A stretch of 64,000 bases of DNA from Ottelia alismoides. Taxonomy: Eukaryota; Streptophyta; Magnoliopsida; Alismatales; Hydrocharitaceae. The position numbers and the translations under genes were made by a program. This document shows positions 1 through 11,982 of the stretch, one piece after another. Location of the stretch: the NCBI GenBank assembly GCA_037367405.1, contig JAZKJV010010125.1, forward strand, positions 1,240,001 to 1,304,000, written 5' to 3'. Numbering within the stretch: position 1 is the stretch's first letter; each line of letters begins with the position of its first letter. A model generated the notes under the pieces. The model had not been told where the DNA came from and made no database searches. It was given only the letters and a program-made list of their open reading frames with translations.

Positions 1-300
1 TTTGTGAACATCTATTGAAAACAATTTTGAAAATATTTTGTTTAATGTTTTCAACCTGTGTGAAAATGTGTGTTTTGTAAAACTTCTTTTCTTTGTGTGA
101 AATAAAAATGTTTGAAAAATGATTTGCAAATAGTTTGAAAAATGGTTGCAAAAATGATTTGAAAAACCTATATATACTGTTTTGAAAGCCTTTGCAAAAT
201 GATTTTCAAATGTGTGTAAAATGTTTGTAAAAATTATTTTGGACTATAGTTTTCAAAAATGGTGTGTAAATTGTTTTCAAATCAGTTTGAGGAATATACA
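1..300. repeat. Degenerate short repeat of a TTTGAAAAATG-like unit
   Basis: Variants of TTTGAAAAATGATTT and TTTGCAAAATG recur many times with no fixed period. The tract lies inside the 3' non-coding part of element A. It reads as low-complexity drift and not as a clean satellite. Confidence 0.5.
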
Positions 301-1737
301 CATCACACAAAAATCCACTCTATATATATATATATGTATAAAATTAACCACTTACCCTGTAAATTCTTAAAATCCATTTCTTGTAAATATAAGAAGCACT
401 CCCGTGTACATATTTTCACCTAGTTTTCAGCCAAAACTTTTTATTTTCAAAAATTCCCAAAAACATTTGCAAAATTAAAATCCAAAAACATTTGAAAAAT
501 CTTTTTTGAAAAATACAAAAAAAAATGCATCTGCATATGCATCATCATCATATTTTCACAAATTCATAAAAAGTTCAAAATCTTTGAAAATTCATCACAA
601 AAAGATTTTCTGCATTGCATTTGCATAGCATTCGCATTTTTCGGATTGAGTTTGATAGTTGAACGAGTCTAAGTAAAATCTGAAGATTGGAGCTTGATTG
701 GACCTTAAAATCTACCTAATAACAGGAACCTTATAGGAACTGGGTTTGAGGTACTTCAGGTCTAGTTGACTTAATTCTTTGAGGATCACGAGACTTGGTT
801 CAATGGATTCTTGACTGCCTAAGTAGAGTATTTCGGAGCACACGCACGACTCTTGTTGATAATGACCTTACTTGGACACTTGCACCTTTCACATGGCTCA
901 ACTCAGTTGGAGTGGTGAGGGGATTGGATTTGCCGGTATGAGACGCACACAGGTGGAAACATTTGTCCTCCTCTAGGGAGGGAAGTGCACCCCAACCCGT
1001 CCAGTGATTAGGAAGTCTAAAGACAGGAGGCTGTGGGTTGCGATAAAGCTTCAAAAGAGGGATAGTCTACTGGCTCAAGAGGAAAAACTCCTTATGTAAA
1101 TGCTGCTGTGAATAGTATTTCAAAAAAAAAAAAAAGCCTACAAAGTATGTACATATGTTGTAAAGTCAATAAGCAAGCTTGAGTTCCAAAGTCAAATATG
1201 TGAGCCTGCAGCAGGATGACTTGACTACACTGGTCTTGCATCCAAGGATAGGTAGCTACACTGGCTACCGTCCATTCTTCTCTTCACCCCCTCCTCTTGA
1301 GCTGGTTGCCACTTGAACTTAGAAGGGAATACCCCGCTCCTCGAGGATGGAGTTGCTGGATTGGGGAATCATTGGGTTGTCGTACTGGAGAAGTCAGTTT
1401 CTTTGTCATTCTAGCTGAGGAGAGCCACCATCACTTACACTGTACGAGTCAGATTCATAGTCGTAAGGGTTTGCGTATGAGTTGAGATATTTCTGACCTG
1501 GCAATTGAGGAGACTTGGACAGAGTTTTGGGATTCTCAAGGGCTGTTGGATTTCAAACACGGTTCTCACTAAGGTTCCGCTCGCACTAAAAATCCAAAGG
1601 TCCGACTTAAGCTCCAAACTTTGATTTTGTGAAGACAAGTTTGATGATCAAATAAAATCCATCTTTCTTCTTTTTCTTTTCTTTATTTTTCTTTTCTGCA
1701 CTTATTGCATAAGTATTTGCTAGGGACTAGCAAAGGC

Positions 1738-1750
1738 AAGTATAGGGGGA
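1738..1750 (+). other. Polypurine tract of element A
   Basis: AAGTATAGGGGGA ends immediately before the LTR start. Such a tract primes plus-strand synthesis in LTR retrotransposons. The same tract occurs before the LTR of element B. Confidence 0.85.
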
Positions 1751-4700
1751 TGATGAATCCACGTTTCATCATCTTTATTCTATCATTTTGGCCTCAAAAA
1801 CCCTAGTAAATGCGTGTAAATAGAGCTAATTCATGCATTTTAGCATTCATGTATATGTGTATAAATATTGTATAAAATGCGGTTTTTAGTGCCAAAATAA
1901 TAGAATAAAGAAAAGAAAAGAAAAAGAATAAAATATTGTAAATATTTTATGACCCGAAACCCCGAGACCTAGGCATCTTGATGAATAGGTCGACAAGGAA
2001 TAAAGTAGGCGGAGATAAGGGCCAAAATACAGATAAAATACCTATACATTCTATTCATTCTTTATTCATTTTGGGACCTATTTTTGGTTCCACTTTTTAT
2101 TCATCAAATAAAGAAACTTTGTACATGAAAGTTGTAGATAATTTAATAAAGAAAAATACAAAATTGATTTCACAGAAAAATAATGTACAGATAAAAAGTT
2201 ATGGTCTGAATAAAAATCCAGAATGCCAACTTCCCAGACCCGTATCTCACAAACGGAAACTCCAAATGCAGCGTGAATTAAATTGTATATAGAAGAAAAT
2301 AAGCTAATTAATGGCGGTGGTTTCGCATTTGGCGGAGCTCCGGTTTGAAAGTTGACTTTTGGACCCCTATTGTACCTTGTACATATTAAAATATTCAATT
2401 TATTATTTGTTTATTATTTATATAATTTTATATTTTTATAATGTTGTAAATAATACTTATAATAATTATGTACATTAAAATCAGAATAAAAACATAAATA
2501 AAATACAAATAAAAATACTTGTATATATTATAATACATAGGTATAATACATGTAGCTATACCTATACAAGTAAACACTTTCATTTTATTAAGTGTATAAA
2601 ATATATCAGAAAATGAAAATAAATATATATTTGTGTACATAAAAGTATTTTATAATTTTAGAAAATAAAAACTAAAATAAAATAAATTAAAAATACCTAA
2701 ATAAAAATAAAATACTTAAATATATAGATATAGATACCTATAGGGGTATAAATGCAAACTTGTAAAAATATGTATCATAAAAATAATTAAAAATCATATT
2801 AAATTAATTCATAAAATAAAAAACATTTTTCATTTTATAATTAAAAATCAATAAAATCATTTTCTATTTTTAACAGAATTTATAAGTATTTTTTCCTGCG
2901 GATTTTCCTGGTTGGTCCACGTGGACCAACCAGGTGGCTGGAAAGTTGACCCACTGGTCAACTTCCTGGCCTCCTCCTGCAGCGGGTCAGAGTGGTTTTT
3001 TCTTGATTTTCGCCCATTTTTGGGGGACGATCCTTACACCATTTCATGATGCGGTCTTCATCACTTTTTCTCCTCGACATGTGATCTATCACGCCTACCG
3101 TTTACCTCGAGGATTGGAGTTGAGATTCGCAAGATACGCCTCCTCGAAAGTCGCTCCAGAGCCAACATTCAAAAACAACCCATTTCTTCCCATTTGCCTT
3201 TGGTCACTCTTCCACCTCCAAAACCTTAACCTAGACCCTCGACCAGACTCGTGGTGACAGCAGGAGCTTGGTGGGCGTTTAAACGGGGGCGACGAGGTGT
3301 TGAATCGAGTAGATCCCCTCGCCGGAGTTCTCGCCGGAGAACACGCACGGGTGAGGTATCTTCTTCCTCTTTTCTCTTCTTTTCTCTGAGCTTTGAATGA
3401 TAAAGAGCCACGGTGGCACTCCCCTGTTCAAGATCTAGTCAGTAGCGTTTCTTTTTTTCTTTGCATCTCGAATCATCACGGCCGGCCGAGAGTCTCGCCG
3501 GCCGCCATCGTCACTTGTCCAAACACCCACCCCTTGCACGAAATACTCCACGAAGTCGGGGCATCTTGCCCCCGACTTCCTCATCTATTTTTTGCAGGTC
3601 TCGAGGGGTAACAGGCCCCCTCCTGGGGTCGGATCTCAGCCAAGGACGAACCACCTGGGGCCGCACCGTCCCCTTGACCTCGCGGCGGGGCATTAGGGCC
3701 TTTCAGCCCATTTTGGCTTCGCCGTTGGGTTAAGGCATCTTCCAGGAGCAAGGAGGGACTGCCGGCGGTCTTGAAGGCGGCTGGAGAGAAGAGAACCATC
3801 GGATTCAAACTCGCCCAGGCGAGTTCTTCAGGCGTTCTTCCAGGTTGCTCGACGGCCGTCGATCTTGCACCTGTTCGTCCATAGAAGCAGCAACCGTCGG
3901 ATTGGGAAGGCGCACAGCCGTTCGATCATCCAAAGCAGCTAATCCCGACCGTGAAACACGAAGGGGCATCGCACAAGGAGGGCGCGCCACGTGGCATTAG
4001 TGAATTTCCCTTGGCCGTCGGATCGCGCTGCTGCTTGGGTATTTTGCCATCTTTACCCGAGCGTTTTTTGTATTTAAATATTCAGACCAAAACTTTCTTC
4101 GGCCATTAAATAATGTTGTAGTATTTGCACGTTGAGCCCTGGCATTTTGTGATATTACAACTTTAGCCTTGCCAGGCGCGCGTGCATGTCACGTGCGCCC
4201 TGGCGTTTTTGCAAGCATAACCGCCGTAGTCTGTACTATTAATTGTTAGTCTCGCAATTTTCTGTTCTAGTCAAATATTTTGTGAGAATATTGCAAAGAG
4301 ACCCCTGGACTTTCTGCTAATTACATTTCTACCCCTGGCCGTGTGTATTTCCTTTTTGTTTCTTGTATTTTACTCATGCATCTATTAAGCCCTAAAAAAA
4401 TCTATAAAAATTAACTTAGATATCTGTTGCATAGTACTTCCACGCCATATTTTTATTTTTCTTAAATATTACATTTTATTATTTATAAAAATTCAAAAAC
4501 ACCTATTTTCAGCACTGTTTGCACTAGAAAATCACTAAAAAATATAAAAACGCTTCAGAAAAATCCCAAAAAAATATATTTTGTGTCTTTTAGTTAGTTT
4601 TAACTCCCAGCCAAAAATCTTTAAAAAAATATAAAACCAAACTCCAAAAAATTGCAAAACTCTAAAAACATTCATAAAAATTTATAAAATCCATAGAAAA

Positions 4701-5404
4701 TCCAAAAATAGTGTTTTCTTTTCCTAAATTTTCTTGGTTTCATCATCTTTCACTGAAAATTAAGTTGGGGAATTTTTGCCACTGATTTCTATTTTATGTC
4801 TCCATTTTAAGTTTCAGCCTTACTTTTTACTACTGTTTTCTCTATTTTGCTAATTAAAAATACCAAAAACATTCTAGAAATTACCCAAAAATCACAAAAA
4901 CAGTAAAAAAGTATAAAAAGACCAAAAAGACTTTATTTCCCCATTTTTGAGTATTTTTATCTATTTATATAAATACCTTAGCTTGCCTTCTATTATATTG
5001 TTCTTACTCTCCAATATTAAAAAAAAGAAAATAAAAAAAATATATAAAATATAAAAAGAAAATATAAAAATCAGTAAATTAAAAACCAAAATACAAAAAT
5101 ATAAAATTAAAAATTAAATAAAAAAACTTATAAAAATCAAAAACCCACAAAAATTCTAGATTGGCTAAGTTGCTTGTTGGACTTGGGATTGGATTTTTAT
5201 CCGTGCTTTACACCTTTGCTTCTTGTGTTCGACCCCTACTTGCTTGCCATTGTACATCGTTAGTAGGGTATAATAAATTTTAATCCTTGCTATTCATTCT
5301 CTGATTGATTGTGTGGGTTAATTGTTGAAGACCGAGGAAGTTTGAGCAGTCGCACCAGCGACAGTGAGTCTGACTTGTCAGACCGCTATTTAGCGGCTCT
5401 CGCA
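1751..5404 (+). mobile_element. 3' LTR of element A (about 3.65 kb)
   Basis: The LTR starts TGATGAA right after the polypurine tract. Its order is an AT-rich block, a 28-bp CACGTG palindrome at 2907, a G+C-rich core (about 2950-4060), a second AT-rich block, and an end near CGGCTCTCGCA at 5404. The right end is set by alignment with the solo LTR F, whose end reads CGGCTCATCA, so it is less certain than the left. Long reading frames in the G+C-rich core are composition artefacts. The length fits F (3.37 kb) and C (over 3.6 kb). Confidence 0.75.
2907..2934. promoter_or_regulatory. 28-bp perfect palindrome centred on CACGTG
   Basis: The left half is CCTGGTTGGTCCAC and the right half is its exact complement, with a G-box core (CACGTG) in the middle. 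It marks the border between the AT-rich block and the G+C-rich core of the LTR. The 24-bp core of the same palindrome is present at 15556-15579. CACGTG is the known binding core of plant bZIP and bHLH factors; use here is inferred. Confidence 0.7.
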
Positions 5405-5777
5405 TTCTCGCTTTTCAGTAGCATACACAATTAGAAAATTTCACATACAATATTGTAAATCTTAATAGTATTTTTATACTCTATGAATTTCGTGTTTCTG
5501 AAGATGCGTGTAGTTGAATTAAATACTAATGGTATTCCTTTGCATGGAGGACTAATTAGTTCATCAACAACTAAACCATCAATCATAATATAACCATGTT
5601 ATTCTTTTAATACAACATAGCAATAAAAAGAAAAGCATGTTTAAATGGAAAAGACATCAATGAACTTCAACATTGGAGTCTCCTATGACCTCAAAGATTA
5701 TTCAAAACATTATTCCCATTAATTATAATTTATATTGTCGCTTCAAAACCGCCGCGAAGCGCGGGCAAGTACACTAG
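5405..5777 (+). mobile_element. Helitron-like 3' terminus, left end unresolved
   Basis: A short hairpin (stem CCGCG, loop AAG, stem CGCGG, 5752-5764) lies 9 bases before CTAG at 5774-5777, followed by T. A GC hairpin shortly before a CTRR end, inserted at an AT dinucleotide, is the known 3' terminus of plant Helitrons. The sequence between the end of LTR A and this hairpin is AT-rich and has no coding capacity, so this would be a small non-autonomous copy. I could not place the 5' TC end; 5405 is only the end of the LTR. Confidence 0.55.
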
Positions 5778-8578
5778 TCATCTAAGAAAATCAACGATAA
5801 CGGTGACAAGAATAAGATACACGTGTGGTCATATTTAGGAGACATTATTTGATTCTAAGGTCAATGCAGTCTTATGTGGTACCGAACTTCTATTGCGACA
5901 ATCACCGTAAACAAAATATGTTATAACAATAACTTATCGATTTTGTTGGGTCATAACAATCATTCATGTTTTCCCTTCGTTTTCTTATCACCCATTTCCT
6001 CCAAACCTTTATTTTCTCTGTCTTTTTCAATAAAATAAGATAAGAAATGGTGTCCTCTAGATTGTGGGAAAAGGGGACCTCCAGGAAAGTATCTAGGGGC
6101 ATTTTGGAGGCAGGAATTGGCTCAACAAAAGGCCAACGCCTTCTGATATCTCAAATTGTGCATATACACGACACATCGCGTCATGAGCCCTAAGGTTAAC
6201 ACCACAACTTGTTATTTTACTCCATTGAACACCCCGTGACCGTCTTGCTTGTATCAAGCAGATAGAAGTTAGAACCCATGCATGCATCGATTCTTCCTGC
6301 ACGCAGACCCTCCTCACCGGCCCTACAACTAATCACCTCCCCATTGCCTTTACCTACCACAGGCTTAGGCATTTTTTCCCACAGGCAATAATGGTGGTTC
6401 GTGATGTAAGAAATGCTCCTTCGTGATGTATCTGTTCTTGGGCACATCCCGACAGCCGATCTCTACTGTGAGAATGATGCGCAATGTGATCCATGTACGG
6501 ACATTTCCTCATCTTAAATGCGAAGGAAACAAAAGAAGCAGAACCCCACACTATGTCATGAGTCGTGTTCCCATGCGAGAACAAGACTGTGTGCATGGGG
6601 GCATGAGAATCTACAGCTCACACACCTCGAGCCGTTTGCCTGAGAAAATCTTAGAAAAAAAATAAAGGTCTCTGAATTTAAGCGAGTACATCTTGTGTAC
6701 GCTCTCTCCTGTTGCATTCCATATATCTTTCGACTTCAATTGCATTTCCTCTCCTCTTTTGTTTCTTGCATAGGCACATGATTGGGCATCAGCACTGTTT
6801 CCGTAGCCTTTAGTTCTGATTGACGATTTGGTTTTGAATACGTCACTTTTAAATTAATCTGTCTGTCAATTTTACTGCAATCTGGAATATGTTCTGTATA
6901 ATTTGATTATTCATTACAAGAGTTCCTGCAATTTTCATAATATCGTGCACATGCAGGAGGAACTATTTATGTTGTGACCATCAAGATCATCTTCATCTTT
7001 CTCTCTCAAACCAAAATTTATTCTGGGAAAGTTGTGCAGCACCCAAATCTGATGAACATATATATCTATGCATGTCCAATTAGGGAGATCTTTGAATACC
7101 AAACTATTTGCAATCTTAAGGTGCATTCAGTGTTAAAAGGCAAACGAGTATACCTCACATAGATATTTTTTAAGATTGTAACTCAAGCTCAGAGACTTGT
7201 CCTTTTAAAATGCAAAACCCTTGAAAAAATTACGAATAGTGCAGTTACCTCGGCAGATGTCATTTTTTCCTGCGGGGACAATTCATATTTATTTATTTCG
7301 ATACTTGTTGGGTTGTGCTGTAATAAAGAAATTAAAAGGTACAATTTAAGATGCTGTCTCCAGCAGCGGTTCAACTTTTGGTTGATAGGCTTTGACCTTA
7401 ATTGTTCACATCATAGAAGAAGTGATGGGAACTTTGTTGCCTTGTTGTTGGCGAGTATTAACTACATCTACACAAAATTTAATAATCCAGCTCTCGATAT
7501 ATTTCCAATAGTTTAAGCCTTGTTGCTGGTGGAACATTAGTTCAGCACATAATTTTGGGGATGTCATTGTTGGTGGTGCCATCTTCCTTTCTCCTAATCA
7601 CAATAAGAGAGTTTAATACCCTTGGTAGTTGGCAGGTGGGGGCAGCTAACCATGGATTATATTGCTGGTTAGCACATGGATCTAATATATATGGAAAAGA
7701 AGCATCCTTGTATGAGAGACAAGAAGTACGTTTGCCATTCCACAAGCCAAGCCTCATTCAATATGAAAAGGTTCGTATGGGTCCTTCCTTATTTGGCTTG
7801 TTTAATGTATGTTAGTAGGGTTAGTGGGGCAAGAGAAATAGGTTATGATGGAACTATCCTAAAGAAAATTAAGGGGATGTGGCTTCTTGTTGTCGGTCGA
7901 AAGCTTTACTCGTTAACGCATGTGTGAATGTCCGGCAAGATTGTAATCACGCATTTGAAATGTAACTGCTCATGCGTTCGTAGTCATATGAAGCTTGAGG
8001 CTTAATTAGATGAGTTACATGCAGATATTGTTCTTTAGAAAACCAATTTACTGGATTCGTAATAACCGCGCAATGGGTTGCATGAGTCACGACAGTAAAA
8101 TATGCCTACATCAGATACTATTCTAGACAATTTCTGTCTAATCCGACATCAAATACATAACCAGAATATTTCATCAAAATATATCCTTTTATTATATTTT
8201 GAAACCTCAACGATTTGTCGGTATATGCAATATATACACCATTGATATATGTCAATGATTATACGTTAGCATTGCAATGCCTTTGCGATGGAATTGCAAC
8301 AGAGGTGTTGTAATTGAATATATATTTTTTCACAATTCCGATTCCCAAAATCCAATCTTATGGATTATATTGTTCGATGAATGTTCTACGTATCCTCCAA
8401 ATTACACGCAAATTCGAAGGCAATTGCTAATTTACCTTAATAGTCAAAAATCCGATCAATATTTACAACTTAAATCCTATTTAAAAAAAACCGGACATTT
8501 GGACATTTAGTTAAAATAGCAAATGCCTCCGTATTTGAGCGAAATTTGGAAGATATGTGGAACATTTGTTGGCGATAT
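5778..8578. other. Unassigned 2.8 kb stretch, no gene recognised
   Basis: This is the only long part of the window that does not align by eye to any LTR or internal region found here. It has mixed base composition and several open stretches of 60-86 codons on both strands (for example 6423-6665 plus, 6354-6596 minus, 7555-7815 plus). None shows a domain I recognise or a convincing exon series. It may be low-copy intergenic DNA or fragments carried by the adjacent Helitron-like element. Confidence 0.5.
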
Positions 8579-9611
8579 TGTTAGACATATGAGCCTCGGC
8601 GAACCATTTCTTCAGTAAATATTATTGTATTTATATATCAATAACAATTATAGATTTTGTGTTGCCTTTTGCTGCTATGTGGGCCATATGGGGAGGAAGA
8701 AATGATCCAATTTTTATAAATCAAAGGTTCTATTCAGAAAATGTAATTGCATGCGCTCTTTCCCTGTATTGTTTCTGGTCCATAAGGTAATGCATCTCTT
8801 TATTAACTTTTATTATAAGTGCTTTTTGCGGTGAGTCCCAGCTCAGGATTTCACCCTCTTTTACCCTAAAAAAACTATTATTGAATTTTCACTCCCTATC
8901 TGAGATTAATAAATGCATGCACTTATTGGTTCTCTTAACCATCTTCATAATCATGCAGTTGTTGATCCAATGGTTGGATCATAAAGGCTGACCCTAAGTT
9001 GATATCTAAAGAGTTATATTGAGAATACAACTAACATTGTCAAATGATTGTCAAAAAGGATTTCCATCCTGAGAAGAGATGACAATCCTTACTATGCTAA
9101 CATTTGATCGACCACTTGATGCAAGTCCTCTTCATAGGAATAGAGATTCGAATGTGCTCAATAAGTTAGGTCTAAGAGTTGACTTAGTGAGATCAAGATA
9201 GCTAAGACTACCTATGTTGTATGTATAGGCATGCACCCTCCGACTAGAGACATACATGTTACTATATGTCTTAGTGTGTACATTAGGCAGACCATTAGGT
9301 TGATGACCTAATCAAGGTCTATACACATGTGAGTTGGTGTGCATATAAGGATATATGAGTAGTACGATCTCTCAAAGGGAACATACAGGTTCACTGTTGA
9401 ACCGAATGACATGAGCTCACTCATGAGATATCGGGACCAACCAAATTCCATCGATGGTCATCTTGCTTTAGAAGCAGGACGTGATTTGTAGGTGTGATAT
9501 ATGCTTTTGGAAAGCATGTGATCGATACCAACTCCCAATGATCAAATAAGAAACTTAATGATAAAACCTTGAAGGAGCCAGTTCAAATATGATTAGAATT
9601 TTGGATCTTAT
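8579..9611 (+). mobile_element. Element J: 5' portion of a Ty1/copia LTR, truncated
   Basis: It begins TGTTAGACATATGAGCCT, matching the LTR starts of L (49204) and, on the other strand, K (45101). Similarity continues through the CAGTTGTTGAT and TCAAATGATTGTC blocks and stops at 9611, where gypsy LTR D1 begins. About 220 bp of LINE-like sequence interrupts it. No polypurine tract precedes it, so it is a solo or truncated LTR. Confidence 0.75.
8652..8874 (+). mobile_element. LINE-like 3' fragment inside copia LTR J
   Basis: The homologous LTR of L runs straight through this point, so the sequence is an insertion. One frame contains AAMWAIWGGRND and then CFWSIR before a stop. This resembles the C-terminal tail of plant LINE or non-LTR reverse transcriptases, where a similar W-x-x-W-x-x-R-N motif is common. 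It ends in seven A residues next to ACTATTATTG, and ATTAT may be the duplicated target. Only about 45 codons remain. Confidence 0.45.
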
Positions 9612-11982
9612 TGATGAATAGGCATTCATTCACCTTTGTTCTCCTATTTTAGTTTTAAATTCCTAATAAAATACATGTAAATAAGACTAGCCGGCATGAA
9701 CTTACATCTTAACAATGGTGTATTATTTAAATTTAAAATAAAAGAATAAAGAAGCGAAAAAAATAAAGGAAGTATCAAAGATACTGACTGACCCTAAACC
9801 CTAAAACCTAGTCCAGCATTGACTAGGTCGATAAGGAATAAAGTAGGGGATGATAAGGGTAAAATAATGTAGGAAATTATACACAGAACCCAAGAAACCC
9901 TTGGTGTTCAGTATAATTTATAGCCTACATTTACACTATTTTATACACATTTGTACATACCTCACATAAAAATATTTTCAACATAAAACTTTTATATGAT
10001 AATGTATATAACTTACTAAAAATAATATGACAAATCCATGCACAAGTCACTTTGTACACTCAGTTGAAAAAGTCAAAAACATAATTTCATCAATCAATAT
10101 CTCCTCCATATGAACTCAAAATTTATAAATCTTGCATCCTTTGTATTTTAAATTAAATTACCTATAAATAAAGTGATTTCATTTAATTTGGAGTTAAGAT
10201 GCAAAAGCTGTCTAATTTGGGGTACTATGGTGTTTGCACATCTATATATAAAGCCAATATATTTTAATTTATACATTTTTAACTTCTTTATATTTTTAAT
10301 TAAGTGTACATGTTATTTAACACATATGAAAAATGCAAATAAATTAAAAGCATGTTAAAATACCAAAAATAATTAATAAACACTAAATATATAGGTATAA
10401 GATGCATATATGTAATTATACATATGAATTAAATAATAAAAATTCCATAAAATTTATAAATATTTATAAAGTAATACTATAAAAAAATAAATTATGTAAA
10501 TATAATATCATGCAAAAATAATAAAATGTAAATATAAATACTAAGTACATAGTTATATATACATAAACATGATATATATTAATAAATAAGTCGATGATAA
10601 AAATAACTAAATAACCTAAAGTAGTCTATAAAATAAACAGCTTTTATGTTTTGAGATTCAACTAATAAAATGTTCTTCTATTTTAATTTCTCATTTTTTC
10701 TATTTTTGTTTATGTTTTGTCTTCTAGCCGTCCACGTGGAACAATCAGGATGCGCATTGGGGAGACCGCAGTCAACTCCCCATTCCTCCTTTGGATTATT
10801 CTGAAGCATGATATTTCCTCTTCTTTGTCATTTTCACCAGCTAGATCCAAACCTCCTCTACCCTCATTTCCTTCATGATAATTCTTTGCCAAGTGATCAA
10901 CCTTCAAGAAGATCCATGCTCATTCGTAGTCAACCCTCTATTGGCATGGAATCCCTAATCGAAGGGAGCTCTCCAATCAATGCACTGTATAGTTTCTCCC
11001 CCACCCCCAATCAAATATAATCCTCTCTTCCAAGATGTAACCCCTAGGATTGAACATGGAGAGAGTTCCCTAGTGATAGGAGGTGCACCTTCATCGATCT
11101 TAGGAGTGGACAAGGAGTAAGAGGGAGGATTCACCATCACCGGAGCAAAGCACTAGGTGGTTCTGCTTCTCGGTCATTCCGACCAAGTGAGCCCTTTATT
11201 CTAAGGTTTTTAACTTTATTTTTATTTAATTAATATAGTCCTACACTTAGTTTAGCTTGATTTCTTTTCGTTTCTATTAAAATCAAAAATTTGTGTACAC
11301 TAGGGAACTAGGACAAGGCCTCAAATCCACCCGTTCCATCCATGTTCCGACCCATCTGAGCACCTCATCACCTTCCTCTACGTGTTCATCTCCCAAATCC
11401 ATTAGCCAACCTCGTTCTTGCATAGAACGAGGAATCAAACCTCCTCCGCCATCGATAGCCAGAGATCCTTTGCCCCTATCATCCCCCCCCTCTTTTTGAG
11501 TAACCCTTGTGTCAAGGACCTTCGTCTTCGAGCCCTAAACCTTGTGGTGCAGTATAGGGACGGCAAGGACCCTATCTGAAGGATCTTTTGATTTAAGATA
11601 GAAACTCCAGTTACCCCAATCCTTCCGAGCTCTAGTCCTCCTTCGATGAGGCTTGGACCTATTTGAAAGCATCAACAACTACGGAATGTCATCAGACATC
11701 TCTTGAGCACCTCCTGGGTTCAAGTGGTGTTCAGAGAATGGAGATAACCCAGATCGAAAGAGCCAAACCTCTCCCTTCTTCCCTATTCTTCCTAAAGATC
11801 AGTTGTCATTTGATGAAGAGCGCACCCCAGTTTTGATTAGAGTGATCCGATCACGAGATTCAACAGATGTGAAATCCTACATTGATTTAATCTGGAACGT
11901 GGATTGGCAAAGGGGTATCTCTTATTTGTCATCGTTAATCAATAAGTGAAAGCACGTGAACCATCAATCGTAAGGGCACCGT
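9612..11982 (+). mobile_element. D1: A-type gypsy LTR, 3' truncated
   Basis: It starts TGATGAATAGGC with the inverted echo ATTCATTCA and carries the block GATAAGGAATAAAGTAGG near 9830. A decayed palindrome (GTCCACGTGGA, about 10730) precedes a G+C-richer core. It stops where a second LTR start begins at 11983. It interrupts copia LTR J. Two telomere-like CCCTAAA units near 9790 are incidental. Confidence 0.7.

Larger units (their letters stand above)
1..1750 (+). mobile_element. Element A: 3' non-coding part of an Athila-type retrotransposon (truncated by the window edge)
   Basis: This stretch ends in a polypurine tract directly followed by an LTR start, so it is the part of a Ty3/gypsy element between pol and the 3' LTR. 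No reading frame in it resembles gag, pol or an envelope protein. The words just before the tract (GGGACTAGCAAAGGCAAG) match the sequence before the tract of elements G and H, which places A in the same broad Athila group. A run of A near 1121-1134 is simple sequence. The rest of the element, including its 5' LTR, is left of the window. Confidence 0.75.

Noticed and set aside
9790..9808. Telomere-like CCCTAAACCCTAAAACC
   Set aside because: Only two units inside LTR D1; too short for an interstitial telomere repeat.
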